From: Virgibacillus sp. SK37
GTDB lineage: Bacteria > Bacillota > Bacilli > Bacillales > Amphibacillaceae
Assembly: GCF_000725285.1 (NCBI RefSeq)
Contig: NZ_CP007161.1
Span: 2,022,213-2,086,212, forward strand
DNA length: 64,000 nt
Direction of reading: 5' to 3'
The notes beneath the pieces were generated by a model. The model made no database searches. It had not been told where the DNA came from and worked only from the letters and a program-made list of their open reading frames with translations. Shown one piece after another: positions 16,759 through 26,212 of the stretch. Numbering within the stretch: the stretch's first letter is position 1; the number at the start of each line of letters is the position of its first letter. The position numbers were made by a program, and so were the translations under genes.

Positions 16759-17175
16759 ATGTCTGGACCCGCATTGCGAAAGGTAGACAGCCACTCGGCT
16801 ATACATGAAGCTGCATTAAATGAAGCGATTGAATTAACAAACCTGCTTGATCAGTTAGTAATTAAAGAAGAAAATAAAAAAGCTTTAGAAGTTGCTTATA
16901 TTCTTGTAGAACAATGGGAATCTCGGACGCTTCGACATGCAGAAGAAGAAGAAGCCGGTCTATATAAGGAAATAGTAGAGAAAAGACCTGATTTACATGA
17001 TGCAATTACTGCTTTAACAAGAGATCATAACCTGTTACGCCTTCTAATCAAGGAAATAAAAGACAAATTACAAAAGAAAACTATTTCGGATAACATTGTT
17101 CAACTTTTTCAATCTTTAATTATTATAGATGAACTACACAACCAAAAAGAAATGGAAGTACTCCCTGAACATTAA
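16759..17175 (+). CDS. Hemerythrin-like (HHE) domain protein
   Basis: 138 residues, predicted all-helical. Likely iron ligands are His12 and His16, the His in LRHAEEEE (about 59), His75, the His in TRDHNLLR (about 87), and the HNQKE motif near 127. HHE proteins bind a non-heme di-iron centre and are used to sense or store oxygen or NO, or to repair Fe-S clusters. ATG follows AGGGAGG. It is the first gene after the FNR promoter and is co-oriented with two small genes and narGHJI, so a role in protecting or assembling the Fe-S-rich nitrate reductase, or sensing NO made from nitrite, is a reasonable inference. Confidence 0.8.
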   Translation: MSGPALRKVDSHSAIHEAALNEAIELTNLLDQLVIKEENKKALEVAYILVEQWESRTLRHAEEEEAGLYKEIVEKRPDLHDAITALTRDHNLLRLLIKEIKDKLQKKTISDNIVQLFQSLIIIDELHNQKEMEVLPEH

Positions 17176-17194
17176 TAAAAGGAGGCTTATTATC

Positions 17195-17500
17195 ATGGAA
17201 AGTTCTACACAGCAGCCCTTGCGAATTCTAATGCCCGAACTCTATCAATATATTATTGAGTATCTAGAAGAGCAACACAATATCCACTCATATGATATCC
17301 AAGTATTTGGAATGAAGCAAAAGGGTGGTCTTCAGCTCTCTTTTGCTTTTGGAGAGGACTACAGTCACCAAGAAAAGAAAACCTTCTCTTTAGAGCAATT
17401 TCACAATAAAGAAAAGGATATAAAGCCATTTATTGAGGAATTTGGTGAAAAGTGCAAGGAAACAATGATAGCTGATTACTATAAAATGATGAAAATGTAA
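17195..17500 (+). CDS. Uncharacterised nar-operon protein, 101 residues
   Basis: I do not recognise this family. The protein is soluble, without membrane helix or cysteines, slightly acidic, and rich in Lys, Glu and Tyr. The start at 17195 follows AAAGGAGG; the frame opens earlier, at 17129, inside the hemerythrin gene. Segments of note are ILMPELYQYIIEYLEEQHNIHSYD and an acidic-basic C-terminal helix ending YYKMMKM. Its place between the hemerythrin-like gene and narG suggests an accessory role in nitrate respiration. Confidence 0.7.
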   Translation: MESSTQQPLRILMPELYQYIIEYLEEQHNIHSYDIQVFGMKQKGGLQLSFAFGEDYSHQEKKTFSLEQFHNKEKDIKPFIEEFGEKCKETMIADYYKMMKM

Positions 17501-17514
17501 AGGGGTGGAGATAG

Positions 17515-17799
17515 ATGTTCATGTTTGAAGATGAAGCGAATATTGTACAAGACCGGGAAGATTTAATTGCGATACTTAAAATGCGCTTTGGGGAAGTGCC
17601 ACCTCAAGTGACAGAACGTATTTATGAGATTAAGTCGTATGATAACTTAGAAAGATTAATACTAGTAGCATCTAATGTCCCTAGTTTATCTATATTCCTA
17701 GAAGAACTAGAGGAAGGTCCAGATAGTTTTAAAATACTTGGTGATCGTTTTGACCCTATAGAAGGACAGCTAGAAAGGGGTGGCAAAATTGAGAAGTAA
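17515..17799 (+). CDS. DUF4351-like small protein of the nar operon
   Basis: 94 residues. The part LKMRFGEVPPQVTERIYEIKSYDNLERLILVASNVPSL resembles the DUF4351 domain found at the end of some Rpn-family nucleases, but no nuclease domain is attached. The function is unknown. Two ATG codons (17515, 17521) are compatible with the ribosome binding site GGGGTGGAG; the first is given. Its stop overlaps the start of narG by 11 bases, so it is translationally coupled to narG. Confidence 0.65.
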   Translation: MFMFEDEANIVQDREDLIAILKMRFGEVPPQVTERIYEIKSYDNLERLILVASNVPSLSIFLEELEEGPDSFKILGDRFDPIEGQLERGGKIEK

Positions 17800-20700
17800 G
17801 AATAAACTATTTGAAGCATTAAAGCATATTAAGCCAGGTGAAAAGATTAACGATAATTGGACAGAAGAGAGCAAGAGGCCAAGAGACTCAGAAGATATTT
17901 ATCGGCGGCGTTGGCAACATGATAAAATTGTCCGCTCAACACATGGAGTAAATTGTACTGGCTCATGTAGCTGGAAAATATATGTAAAAGATGGGATTAT
18001 CACTTCTGAAACCCAGCAAACTGATTACCCTAGTACAGGGGATGACTTTCCGGAATATGAACCAAGGGGCTGTCCAAGAGGAGCAAGTTTTTCATGGTAT
18101 TCTTATAGTCCTATTCGCGTGAAGTATCCTTATATTCGAAGCGATTTATACGAGCTTTGGAAGGAAGAGCGCAGCAAGGCAAGTGATCCGGTACAAGCAT
18201 GGGAAACAATTGTCAACGATCCTCAAAAACGAGAAAAATACGTTAAAGCAAGAGGAAAAGGTGGATTCGTCCGCGCAACATGGGATGACATGTGTGAAAT
18301 CATTGCAAGCGCATCCATACATACAATTAAAAAGTATGGGCCAGATCGTATTGCCGGATTTAGCCCTATTCCTGCTATGTCAATGATTAGTTATGCTGCC
18401 GGCACACGCTTCCTATCACTCATTGGGGGGACAATACTCAGTTTCTATGACTGGTATGCAGATTTACCACCAGCTTCTCCTCAGGTATGGGGCGAGCAAA
18501 CGGATGTACCTGAGAGTGCTGATTGGTATAATTCAAAATACTTTATTATTTGGGGGACAAACCTTCCGCAAACACGTACGCCTGATGCTCATTTCATGGT
18601 AGAGGCAAGATATAATGGTACAAAAGTGGTTGGCGTCAGTCCGGACTATGCGGAATACGAAAAATTCGCAGATATTTGGCTTCCAGCTCGTGCAGGAACA
18701 GATGCTGCTTTAGCAATGGCAATGACACATGTCATATTGAAAGAATTTTATGTTGAAAAAGAAACCCCTTATTTTACTTCCTATGCGAAAAAGTTTACGG
18801 ATTTGCCGTTTTTAGTAACGATTGAAGAAAATGATGATGGTAAGATGCGTTCTGATCGTTTTCTGCGTTCCTCAGATATACAAAAAGATCTTTCGTTAGG
18901 TGAATGGAAAACGCTGGTTTGGGACGAACTTACAAATCTGCTTGAAACACCAAATGGTAGTATGGGTTTTCGTTGGGACGGAAGCAATCAATGGAACTTG
19001 GAATTAAAAAAAGAAGATGGAAGTTCAATTGATCCAAAATTAAGCTTCATTGATCAACCAGATGAAATAGCAATGGTGGAATTCCCCTATTTTGCAGAAA
19101 AAAGTGGGAATACACTGACTCGAGGAGTACCAGTTAAAAAAATTAAAGATATTGATGGAAAAACATTAAAAGTAACTACTGTTTATGATTTAATGATGGC
19201 CCATACGGGAGTCGACCGTGGGTTAGCCGGTGATTATCCAAAGGATTACAATGATCCTAAGCCATATACACCTGCATGGCAGGAGAGTATCACAGGAGTT
19301 AGCAAGAATCATGTTACCCAAGTGGCAAGAGAATTTGCTGATAATGCGGAACGCACAAAGGGAAAATCCATGATTGCAATGGGAGGCGGTACAAACCATT
19401 GGTATCATAGTGATCATATATACCGTGCAATCCTTAATCTTGTATTGTTAACTGGCTCACAAGGTGTAAATGGAGGTGGTTGGGCCCATTATGTCGGTCA
19501 GGAAAAAGTTCGTCCACAGGAAGGTTGGCAACAGGTTGCTTTTGCAAATGACTGGCAAAAACCTCCACGCCTCCAGAATGGTACATCTTACTTTTATTTT
19601 GTAACAGATCAATTTCGTTATGAGACCATACCAGAACATGAGGAAAAAACGGAATGGGCAAGCAAATATGATCAGATGCACCCGGCTGATCTTAATGCAC
19701 TTGCAGTTAGACTAGGATGGCTGCCTTCTTTCCCCCAATTCTCTCAGAACTCCATAAATTTAGTTCAAGAGAGTAGGAAAAGAGGTGCGAAAACAGAACA
19801 AGAAATCATAGATGATGTAGTTAAACAGATTAAAGATGAGCAAATTGAATGGGCAATTGAGAATCCGGATGATCCTAGAAACTTCCCGCGCGTGTTTTTT
19901 AACTGGAGATCAAATTTGTTGGGAGATAGCGGAAAAGGACACGAGTTTTTTGTTAAACATTTGGTCGGCGGAGATAATCAAGTAATGGCAGAGCCGGAAA
20001 ATTCCTGGAAGCCGGATACTGTAAAAGCGGAAGGTGATGGACCAACAGGAAAAGCAGATCTTCTCGTTAGTGTCGATTTCCGCATGACTAGCTCTGGTCT
20101 CTTTTCAGATATTGTTTTGCCTGCTGCGACGTGGTATGAGAAGTATGATATTAGCAGTACAGATATGCACCCATTTGTACATCCTTTTAACGCAGCAGTT
20201 TCACCGCCATGGGAAGCGAAAAGTGACTGGAATACGTTCAGGGAAATAAGCAGGGTATTTTCTGAGTTAGCCGAAAAGCATTTGCCTGCTACTGAAGACC
20301 TGGTTATGTCACCTCTTGCACATGATACCGAAGGAGAAATAGCTCAGTCTTTAGGCAAGATAAAGGATTGGCGTAAGGGCGAGGTTGAGCCTATACCCGG
20401 TAAAACAATGCCATCCTTCAAAGTAGTGCCTAGAGACTATCCAAACGTATATCAAAAGATGACTACGATTGGTGACTTGATTAAGAAAGGTTATGGCGGC
20501 AAGGGGGTAACTATTCCTGGTGAGCCCGTACATGAAGAATTAAGCGCGAGGTTAGGCACCTCTTCCAGGGAAGAAATTGGAAAAGGAAATCCTGATCTGT
20601 ATACAGATAAACAAGCAATTAATGCAATTCTTTTAATGTCTGGTGCAACTAACGGAAAACGAGCTGTTGCAGGCTGGAAATCACTGGAGGCAAAAACCGG

Positions 20701-21472
20701 ACAAAAATTGGAGGAAATTGCAAAAGCAAGAGAAGAAGAGGACTATACGTTAAATGACTTAACCATTCAGCCGAGAACTGCTATTTCAACTCCTGTTTGG
20801 AGCGGGTTGGAAAAAGACCATCGACGGTACTCACCATTTACAGTCAATACAGAATACAACATCCCATGGCGGACATTGACAGGACGGCAAAGTTTTTATA
20901 TGGACCATGAAATGATGCTTGACTTTGGTGAGGGGTTACCGTTATATCTTCCTCCATTAAACTATGACCCGTTTTTAAAGAAAGAGAAAGGAGTCGAGGA
21001 AAGCGGTAAGTCACTGACAGTGCGATATCTTACGCCACACCAAAAATGGGGCATTCATACGATGTTTACTGATACGACGAATATGTCGACATTATTCAGA
21101 GGGTGGCAAACGATTTGGATGAATGAAGAGGATGGTGCCTCTATTGACCTTAAAGATAATGATTTCGTAGAAGTATATAACCGTAATGGTGCAATTGCTG
21201 CTAGAGTTGTATTAACATACCGTATTCCAAAAGGGATGGTTTATATGTATCACGCTCAAGACAGGACTTTAGGCGTTCCAGCAACATCCATTAATAAGCA
21301 GCGGGGTGGTACACACAACAGTGTAACAAGGATTACCTTGAAACCGACACATATGATTGGTGGTTACTCTCAATTGAGTTATGGATTTAATTATTATGGA
21401 CCCACTGGTCATCAACGAGATACCGTTGCAGTAATAAGAGCATTAAAGGAGGTTGATTGGCTTGAGAATTAA
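17789..21472 (+). CDS. narG: Respiratory nitrate reductase alpha subunit
   Basis: 1227 residues, normal length for NarG. It reduces nitrate to nitrite at a Mo-bis-MGD centre on the cytoplasmic face. Near the N-terminus, STHGVNCTGSCSWKIY and RGCPRGASFSWY hold the FS0 4Fe-4S ligands, one of them His. QTDVPESADWYNS carries the likely Asp ligand of molybdenum, and TRTPDAHF follows. The start is TTG at 17789, after AAAGGGGTGG; a GTG at 17780 lies inside that ribosome binding site. It overlaps the preceding small gene by 11 bases and narH by 11 bases. It needs mobA (this window) and NarJ for cofactor insertion. Anaerobic control is expected from the FNR box upstream. Confidence 0.98.
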   Translation: MRSKNKLFEALKHIKPGEKINDNWTEESKRPRDSEDIYRRRWQHDKIVRSTHGVNCTGSCSWKIYVKDGIITSETQQTDYPSTGDDFPEYEPRGCPRGASFSWYSYSPIRVKYPYIRSDLYELWKEERSKASDPVQAWETIVNDPQKREKYVKARGKGGFVRATWDDMCEIIASASIHTIKKYGPDRIAGFSPIPAMSMISYAAGTRFLSLIGGTILSFYDWYADLPPASPQVWGEQTDVPESADWYNSKYFIIWGTNLPQTRTPDAHFMVEARYNGTKVVGVSPDYAEYEKFADIWLPARAGTDAALAMAMTHVILKEFYVEKETPYFTSYAKKFTDLPFLVTIEENDDGKMRSDRFLRSSDIQKDLSLGEWKTLVWDELTNLLETPNGSMGFRWDGSNQWNLELKKEDGSSIDPKLSFIDQPDEIAMVEFPYFAEKSGNTLTRGVPVKKIKDIDGKTLKVTTVYDLMMAHTGVDRGLAGDYPKDYNDPKPYTPAWQESITGVSKNHVTQVAREFADNAERTKGKSMIAMGGGTNHWYHSDHIYRAILNLVLLTGSQGVNGGGWAHYVGQEKVRPQEGWQQVAFANDWQKPPRLQNGTSYFYFVTDQFRYETIPEHEEKTEWASKYDQMHPADLNALAVRLGWLPSFPQFSQNSINLVQESRKRGAKTEQEIIDDVVKQIKDEQIEWAIENPDDPRNFPRVFFNWRSNLLGDSGKGHEFFVKHLVGGDNQVMAEPENSWKPDTVKAEGDGPTGKADLLVSVDFRMTSSGLFSDIVLPAATWYEKYDISSTDMHPFVHPFNAAVSPPWEAKSDWNTFREISRVFSELAEKHLPATEDLVMSPLAHDTEGEIAQSLGKIKDWRKGEVEPIPGKTMPSFKVVPRDYPNVYQKMTTIGDLIKKGYGGKGVTIPGEPVHEELSARLGTSSREEIGKGNPDLYTDKQAINAILLMSGATNGKRAVAGWKSLEAKTGQKLEEIAKAREEEDYTLNDLTIQPRTAISTPVWSGLEKDHRRYSPFTVNTEYNIPWRTLTGRQSFYMDHEMMLDFGEGLPLYLPPLNYDPFLKKEKGVEESGKSLTVRYLTPHQKWGIHTMFTDTTNMSTLFRGWQTIWMNEEDGASIDLKDNDFVEVYNRNGAIAARVVLTYRIPKGMVYMYHAQDRTLGVPATSINKQRGGTHNSVTRITLKPTHMIGGYSQLSYGFNYYGPTGHQRDTVAVIRALKEVDWLEN

Positions 21473-22955
21473 GGCACAGGTCGCTATGGTGATGCATTTG
21501 GACAAATGTATCGGATGTCATACTTGTTCAGTAACATGTAAAAACACGTGGACAAACCGTCCTGGAACTGAATATATGTGGTTTAATAATGTCGAAACCA
21601 GACCGGGGCCTGGTTACCCTAAAAGATGGGAGAATACAGACCACTACAAGGGAGGCTGGGTATTAAAAAATGGTAAATTACAGCTTAAAGCTGGAGGGCC
21701 CATCTCCAAACTTATGAACATTTTTTATAATCCGGACATGGCGTCAATGGATAATTATTATGAGCCTTGGACATATGATTATGATAATTTAATTCATAGT
21801 CCAAAGCGTGAAAATTTGCCTGTAGGAAGGCCTCAATCCCAGATAACCGGTAAATATATTGATAAACCGGAGTGGGGGCCTAACTGGGATGATGACCTTG
21901 CTGGTGGTAGTGAGACAACCTCCATGGATCCGACCGTTGAGAAGTTACAAGAACATATTTCTATGGAGTATGAAAAAACATTTATGATGTATTTGCCCAG
22001 AATATGTGAACATTGCCTTAATCCATCATGTGTTGCCTCCTGTCCTTCCGGCGCACTCTATAAACGGGACGAGGATGGTGTAGTTCTTGTAGATCAGGAG
22101 GCTTGTAGAGGGTGGCGTTTTTGCATGAGTGGATGTCCTTACCATAAAGTTTACTATAATTGGAATACACACAAGGCAGAAAAGTGTAACTTTTGCTATC
22201 CACGAACAGAAGCAGGTTTACCAACGATTTGCTCTGAAACATGTGTTGGCAGAATCCGCTATATTGGTGTAGTACTTTATGATGCAGATAAGGTAAAAGC
22301 AGCCGCGTCTGTAGAAGACCCAAAAGACTTGTACGAATCTCAGTTATCTGTATTTCTGGATCCTTTTGATCCGGAGGTCATAAAAGAAGCAAAAAAGGCC
22401 GGAATAAATGATGGATGGATAGAAGGGGCACAAAATTCACCTGTTTATAAAATGGCAATGAAATGGAAAATAGCATTACCACTTCATCCAGAATATCGAA
22501 CACTGCCGATGGTTTGGTATGTACCACCACTAAGTCCGATTATGAATCACATCACCAATGAAGAAGAGCTTAGTACAGATGGCTATATTCCAGCTGTCGA
22601 TCAAATGCGTATACCTATCCAGTACTTAGCCTCCATATTGTCCGCTGATGATACAGAGGTGATTCGGAATGTATTACTTAAGTTAACTGCTATGCGTGTT
22701 CATATGCGTGGAAAAACAGTTGGGGGAATTAACGAATTTAGGCAAAGTGAATTACTAAAAGAAGCAAATACGACCCCTGAGGAAATTGAGGATATGGCAA
22801 GATTGCTAGGTGTGGCAAAATATAATGAAAGGTTTGTTATTCCCACTGGCAGAAGGGAAATGGATGATGATTTATATTCTAAGCAAGGAATATGCAGTTT
22901 AGAAGATCTTGCACCACCTGAAGGGATTGTAACAAACATGCAGAGAAGGAGATGA
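21462..22955 (+). CDS. narH: Respiratory nitrate reductase beta subunit
   Basis: 497 residues. It is an electron-transfer subunit with four Fe-S clusters: CIGCHTCSVTCKN near residue 16, CEHCLNPSCVASCP near 181, CRGWRFCMSGCPYHK (3Fe-4S type, with Trp in place of Cys) and CNFCYPRTEAGLPTICSETC. It passes electrons from NarI heme to NarG. The start is TTG at 21462 after AAAGGAGG, overlapping the narG stop. The 4-base gap to narJ supports one operon. Confidence 0.98.
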   Translation: MRIKAQVAMVMHLDKCIGCHTCSVTCKNTWTNRPGTEYMWFNNVETRPGPGYPKRWENTDHYKGGWVLKNGKLQLKAGGPISKLMNIFYNPDMASMDNYYEPWTYDYDNLIHSPKRENLPVGRPQSQITGKYIDKPEWGPNWDDDLAGGSETTSMDPTVEKLQEHISMEYEKTFMMYLPRICEHCLNPSCVASCPSGALYKRDEDGVVLVDQEACRGWRFCMSGCPYHKVYYNWNTHKAEKCNFCYPRTEAGLPTICSETCVGRIRYIGVVLYDADKVKAAASVEDPKDLYESQLSVFLDPFDPEVIKEAKKAGINDGWIEGAQNSPVYKMAMKWKIALPLHPEYRTLPMVWYVPPLSPIMNHITNEEELSTDGYIPAVDQMRIPIQYLASILSADDTEVIRNVLLKLTAMRVHMRGKTVGGINEFRQSELLKEANTTPEEIEDMARLLGVAKYNERFVIPTGRREMDDDLYSKQGICSLEDLAPPEGIVTNMQRRR

Positions 22956-22959
22956 TACT

Positions 22960-23562
22960 ATGGGACCACAAGAGAGAGCTATACTAATCATAGCTTCAAG
23001 GGTATTATCTTATCCTGATGCGGATCTTTTTGAAGCTAAAGAAGATATAAATGCATGTATGTCTGAAGAAATTCCATCAGTAGCTGCACGGAATAGATTG
23101 CAAGTAGCAATACAGCCACTTTTCGCTTATAAACCAGAAGAATTACAACAACTATATGTGTCCATTTTTGATCTAAAGGCAAAATTTGGCTTGTATCTCT
23201 CTGCACATGAACTTGGGGATAGTCCGAAAAGAGGTGCAGCATTAATTAAATTACAGAAGCTTATTAATGTAGCAGGTTATGATCGGACAGATAACGAATT
23301 GGCTGATTATATACCTATGCTATTAGAGTTTTTAGCCGTTTCCCCAGAAACGCAAAATAGTGAACGACTAGTCAAGAGACTCTCGGTTGCTTTACAAAGA
23401 ATAAAAGATCATTTACCAGAAAATAATCCGTATTACGGTATTTTCAGTGTCTTAATGGATTTTGTTTTTCCAAAACCAACAAGAGAAGATATTAAAAAAT
23501 TGGAATTTGAGCGTGAAGAGGCCGACCTTGAAGAATTACCATATCCCATAATGTATAAATGA
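22960..23562 (+). CDS. narJ: Nitrate reductase assembly chaperone
   Basis: 200 residues, all-helical, acidic. NarJ binds the NarG precursor while the molybdenum cofactor and the FS0 cluster are inserted, and is not part of the final enzyme. The TorD/NarJ family pattern is visible in YVSIFDLKAKFGLYLSAHELGDSPKRG and in DYIPMLLEFLAV. AGAAGGAG precedes the ATG. It starts four bases after narH and ends 13 bases before narI. Confidence 0.94.
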   Translation: MGPQERAILIIASRVLSYPDADLFEAKEDINACMSEEIPSVAARNRLQVAIQPLFAYKPEELQQLYVSIFDLKAKFGLYLSAHELGDSPKRGAALIKLQKLINVAGYDRTDNELADYIPMLLEFLAVSPETQNSERLVKRLSVALQRIKDHLPENNPYYGIFSVLMDFVFPKPTREDIKKLEFEREEADLEELPYPIMYK

Positions 23563-23575
23563 TAGGAGGATTAAA

Positions 23576-24265
23576 ATGAGCGACATTTTCTGGTGGGTCG
23601 TTTTTCCGTATATCTGTTTGGTCGTAATGATATTCGGAACATTATATCGGTTTGCTTTTCGTCAGCTAACGTGGGCTGCTCCATCAACCGAATTTTTTGA
23701 AAAGAAATGGTTGCGTTTAGGTTCTCCCTTATTTCACTACGGAATCATCTTTGCATTCATTGGCCATATTATGGGACTTGTATTGCCTTTAAGCTTTTAC
23801 AATGCTATAGGTGTTACAAACCACCTTTACCATATTGGAGCTGTTTATGGCGGCTCATTAGCAGGAATAATGGTTGTTGTTGGGCTTATTATCCTGCTTA
23901 TTCGAAAAATTGTAATAGATCCTGTTCGTATACATGCAACCTTTGCTGACTTTTATTCAGTAATTGCTTTATTAATTATCTCAGGTATCGGGTTATATAT
24001 GACGCTATTTCAGAATGTAACACCAGAAGAATTTGATTATCGTTCAACGATTGGTCCATGGTTCCGAAGTTTATTCACCCTTAATCCTAGCTATCAGTTA
24101 ATGAGTGAGATACCGATCTTGTTTAAGGTTCACACATTGCTGGCCTTCGGATTATTTGCATCCATACCATTCACTCGATTAATCCATTTTTATACAATTC
24201 CAGTAGCATATCCTGTCCGTTCACCCCAACAATACAGGTCAAGAGCACAATATAAAAACAAATAA
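23576..24265 (+). CDS. narI: Respiratory nitrate reductase gamma subunit
   Basis: 229 residues with five membrane helices. NarI is the diheme cytochrome b that oxidises menaquinol and anchors NarGH to the membrane. Heme-ligand histidines are in FHYGIIFAFIGHIMG (helix 2) and KVHTLLAFGLFASIPFTRLIHFYTIP (helix 5). AGGAGG precedes the ATG. It closes the operon; a strong terminator follows. No nitrate transporter gene (narK) lies in the operon. Confidence 0.97.
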   Translation: MSDIFWWVVFPYICLVVMIFGTLYRFAFRQLTWAAPSTEFFEKKWLRLGSPLFHYGIIFAFIGHIMGLVLPLSFYNAIGVTNHLYHIGAVYGGSLAGIMVVVGLIILLIRKIVIDPVRIHATFADFYSVIALLIISGIGLYMTLFQNVTPEEFDYRSTIGPWFRSLFTLNPSYQLMSEIPILFKVHTLLAFGLFASIPFTRLIHFYTIPVAYPVRSPQQYRSRAQYKNK

Positions 24266-24284
24266 AATTGTTGTAGCTGTTTCT

Positions 24285-24315
24285 AGTTCGGGAGTTTCCT
24301 TCCCGAACTTTTTCT
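24285..24315 (+). terminator. Terminator of the nar operon
   Basis: AGTTCGGGA and TCCCGAACT form a nine-base perfect stem, followed by TTTTCTTT. Confidence 0.88.
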
Positions 24316-24409
24316 TTGATTATAATCATTCAAAACTAGAAGGAATACGTATATTTGTAATTTACAGGGAGAAATTAAAGGTAATAATATACGAAGGAGA
24401 TGTTACATA

Positions 24410-25942
24410 ATGGAAAATTCATCGATTCCTCAATTCCCTGAACCTTATTGGAGAGAAGATAGTAAAATTCCCTCTTTTGATAAATTAAATGAATCAGTAA
24501 AAACAGACGTCGGCATCGTGGGAGGGGGGATCACAGGAATAACTTCTGCTTACTTACTTTCTAAACAAGGATTGCAGGTCACCCTAATAGATGCTGGCGT
24601 ATTAGCAAACGGTACTACGGGCCACACCACAGCAAAAATTACAGCCCAACATGGACTAATTTACGATGAATTAATTAATCATTTTGGTGTAGAGAAAGCT
24701 AATCTATATTACCAAGCTGCTGAAGAGGCTAAGCAATTCATTGAATCTACAATTAAAGAATTAAACATCAATTGCGATTTTCAAAAAGAAGATGCCTTTA
24801 TCTACGCAAATGACGATAATTATATAAAACAGTTGGAGACAGAAAAAAAGGCGTATGATCAACTAAACATTACTGGTGACCTTACAAATAACATTCCTTT
24901 AGATCTTCCAATTAAAGCTGCTCTGATTATGAAAGATCAAGCGCAATTCCACCCTATAAAATATTTAAAAGAATTAGTAAAAGAATGCGTCAAAAATGGC
25001 GTTAAATTTTACGAAAATACAACCGCCGTGGACATTGAATATAATAAACATCCTTCTATTGTTATGCGTGATGGCAACCGGGTAACCTGCAGATATGTGA
25101 TTGCAGCTTCGCATTTCCCATTTTATGATAAGGAGAGTTTCTATTTTAGCAGAATGTATCCGGAAAGATCATATTTAATTGCTGTTAAAGCAGCCCAGGA
25201 TTATTCGGGTGGGATGTATATCAATGCAGAGTCCCCAACAAGATCGATACGTGCGACTGAATATAATGGCGAGAAATTATGGTTGATAGGTGGAGAAAAT
25301 CACAAAACAGGACAAGGTATTTCAACAATGGAGCATTACAAAGCTCTTTACAACTTTGCAGCAAGTCATTTTACAATTAAAGAGTATCTTTACAGATGGT
25401 CAGCTCAAGACTTAACCACTTTGGATAAAGTTCCATATATAGGAAAGATAACCAAAAACGAAGATTCGGTATTTATAGCAACTGGTTTTAGAAAGTGGGG
25501 AATGACTAACGGAACAATCTCCGGAAAAATTATAAGTGATGAAATATTGAACAAAGAAAGCGCCTATAGTGAACTGTTTTCACCATCAAGATTTCAAGCT
25601 GATCCATCTGTAAGAAAATTCATCAAAATGAACGCAGATGTTGCAAAACATATGGTAAAAGGCAAGCTGGAATATACAAACTCAGATGTAAGCAAATTAG
25701 AGCCGGATAATGCTATGGTAGCAAGAATAAAAGGAAATCGCACAGGTGTATATAAAGATAAGGAAAATGCGCTTCATATGGTTGATACGACTTGTACACA
25801 TTTAGGCTGTGAGGTTGAATGGAACTCAGGAGATCGTACATGGGATTGTCCTTGTCATGGTTCAAGATTTTCATATACAGGAGATGTCATTGAAGGCCCA
25901 GCAAAAAAACCATTAAAGAAAATCGATAACGTTAACGAATAA
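24410..25942 (+). CDS. FAD-dependent oxidoreductase with C-terminal Rieske domain (copy 1)
   Basis: 510 residues. The N-terminal DAO-type domain binds FAD through VGIVGGGITGITSAYLLSKQG (about 34-54). The C-terminal Rieske domain (about 425-505) has CTHLGC and CPCHGSRF, ligands of a 2Fe-2S cluster. The architecture matches B. subtilis YhfW. The substrate is unknown; an amine or amino-acid oxidase that hands electrons to the Rieske centre is the usual guess. No signal peptide, so it is cytoplasmic. ATG follows GAAGGAG. A paralogue, about half identical by eye in the N-terminal part, lies on the other strand at 27627-29135. Confidence 0.9.
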   Translation: MENSSIPQFPEPYWREDSKIPSFDKLNESVKTDVGIVGGGITGITSAYLLSKQGLQVTLIDAGVLANGTTGHTTAKITAQHGLIYDELINHFGVEKANLYYQAAEEAKQFIESTIKELNINCDFQKEDAFIYANDDNYIKQLETEKKAYDQLNITGDLTNNIPLDLPIKAALIMKDQAQFHPIKYLKELVKECVKNGVKFYENTTAVDIEYNKHPSIVMRDGNRVTCRYVIAASHFPFYDKESFYFSRMYPERSYLIAVKAAQDYSGGMYINAESPTRSIRATEYNGEKLWLIGGENHKTGQGISTMEHYKALYNFAASHFTIKEYLYRWSAQDLTTLDKVPYIGKITKNEDSVFIATGFRKWGMTNGTISGKIISDEILNKESAYSELFSPSRFQADPSVRKFIKMNADVAKHMVKGKLEYTNSDVSKLEPDNAMVARIKGNRTGVYKDKENALHMVDTTCTHLGCEVEWNSGDRTWDCPCHGSRFSYTGDVIEGPAKKPLKKIDNVNE

Positions 25943-25944
25943 GC

Positions 25945-26083
<139 letters not shown>

Positions 26084-26164
26084 GGAGAAATGTTTTAAAA
26101 AATAATAATAATTTCGTACTACCCTTTCTCTTCCATCTATAATGATAATCCCAGTGAGTAATAT

Positions 26165-26203
26165 AAAAACCAATTTCGATTTAGTTTATCAAAATTGGTT
26201 TTT
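26165..26203. terminator. Terminator, mainly for the cysteine synthase gene
   Basis: AAAAACCAATTT and AAATTGGTTTTT form a 12-base stem with a T-run on either strand. It lies just beyond the stop of the minus-strand cysK-like gene. Confidence 0.82.
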
Positions 26204-26212
26204 ATTTATTTT

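Noticed and set aside
17780-17788. GTG start for narG
   Set aside because: It lies inside the ribosome binding site AAAGGGGTGG; the TTG at 17789 has proper spacing.
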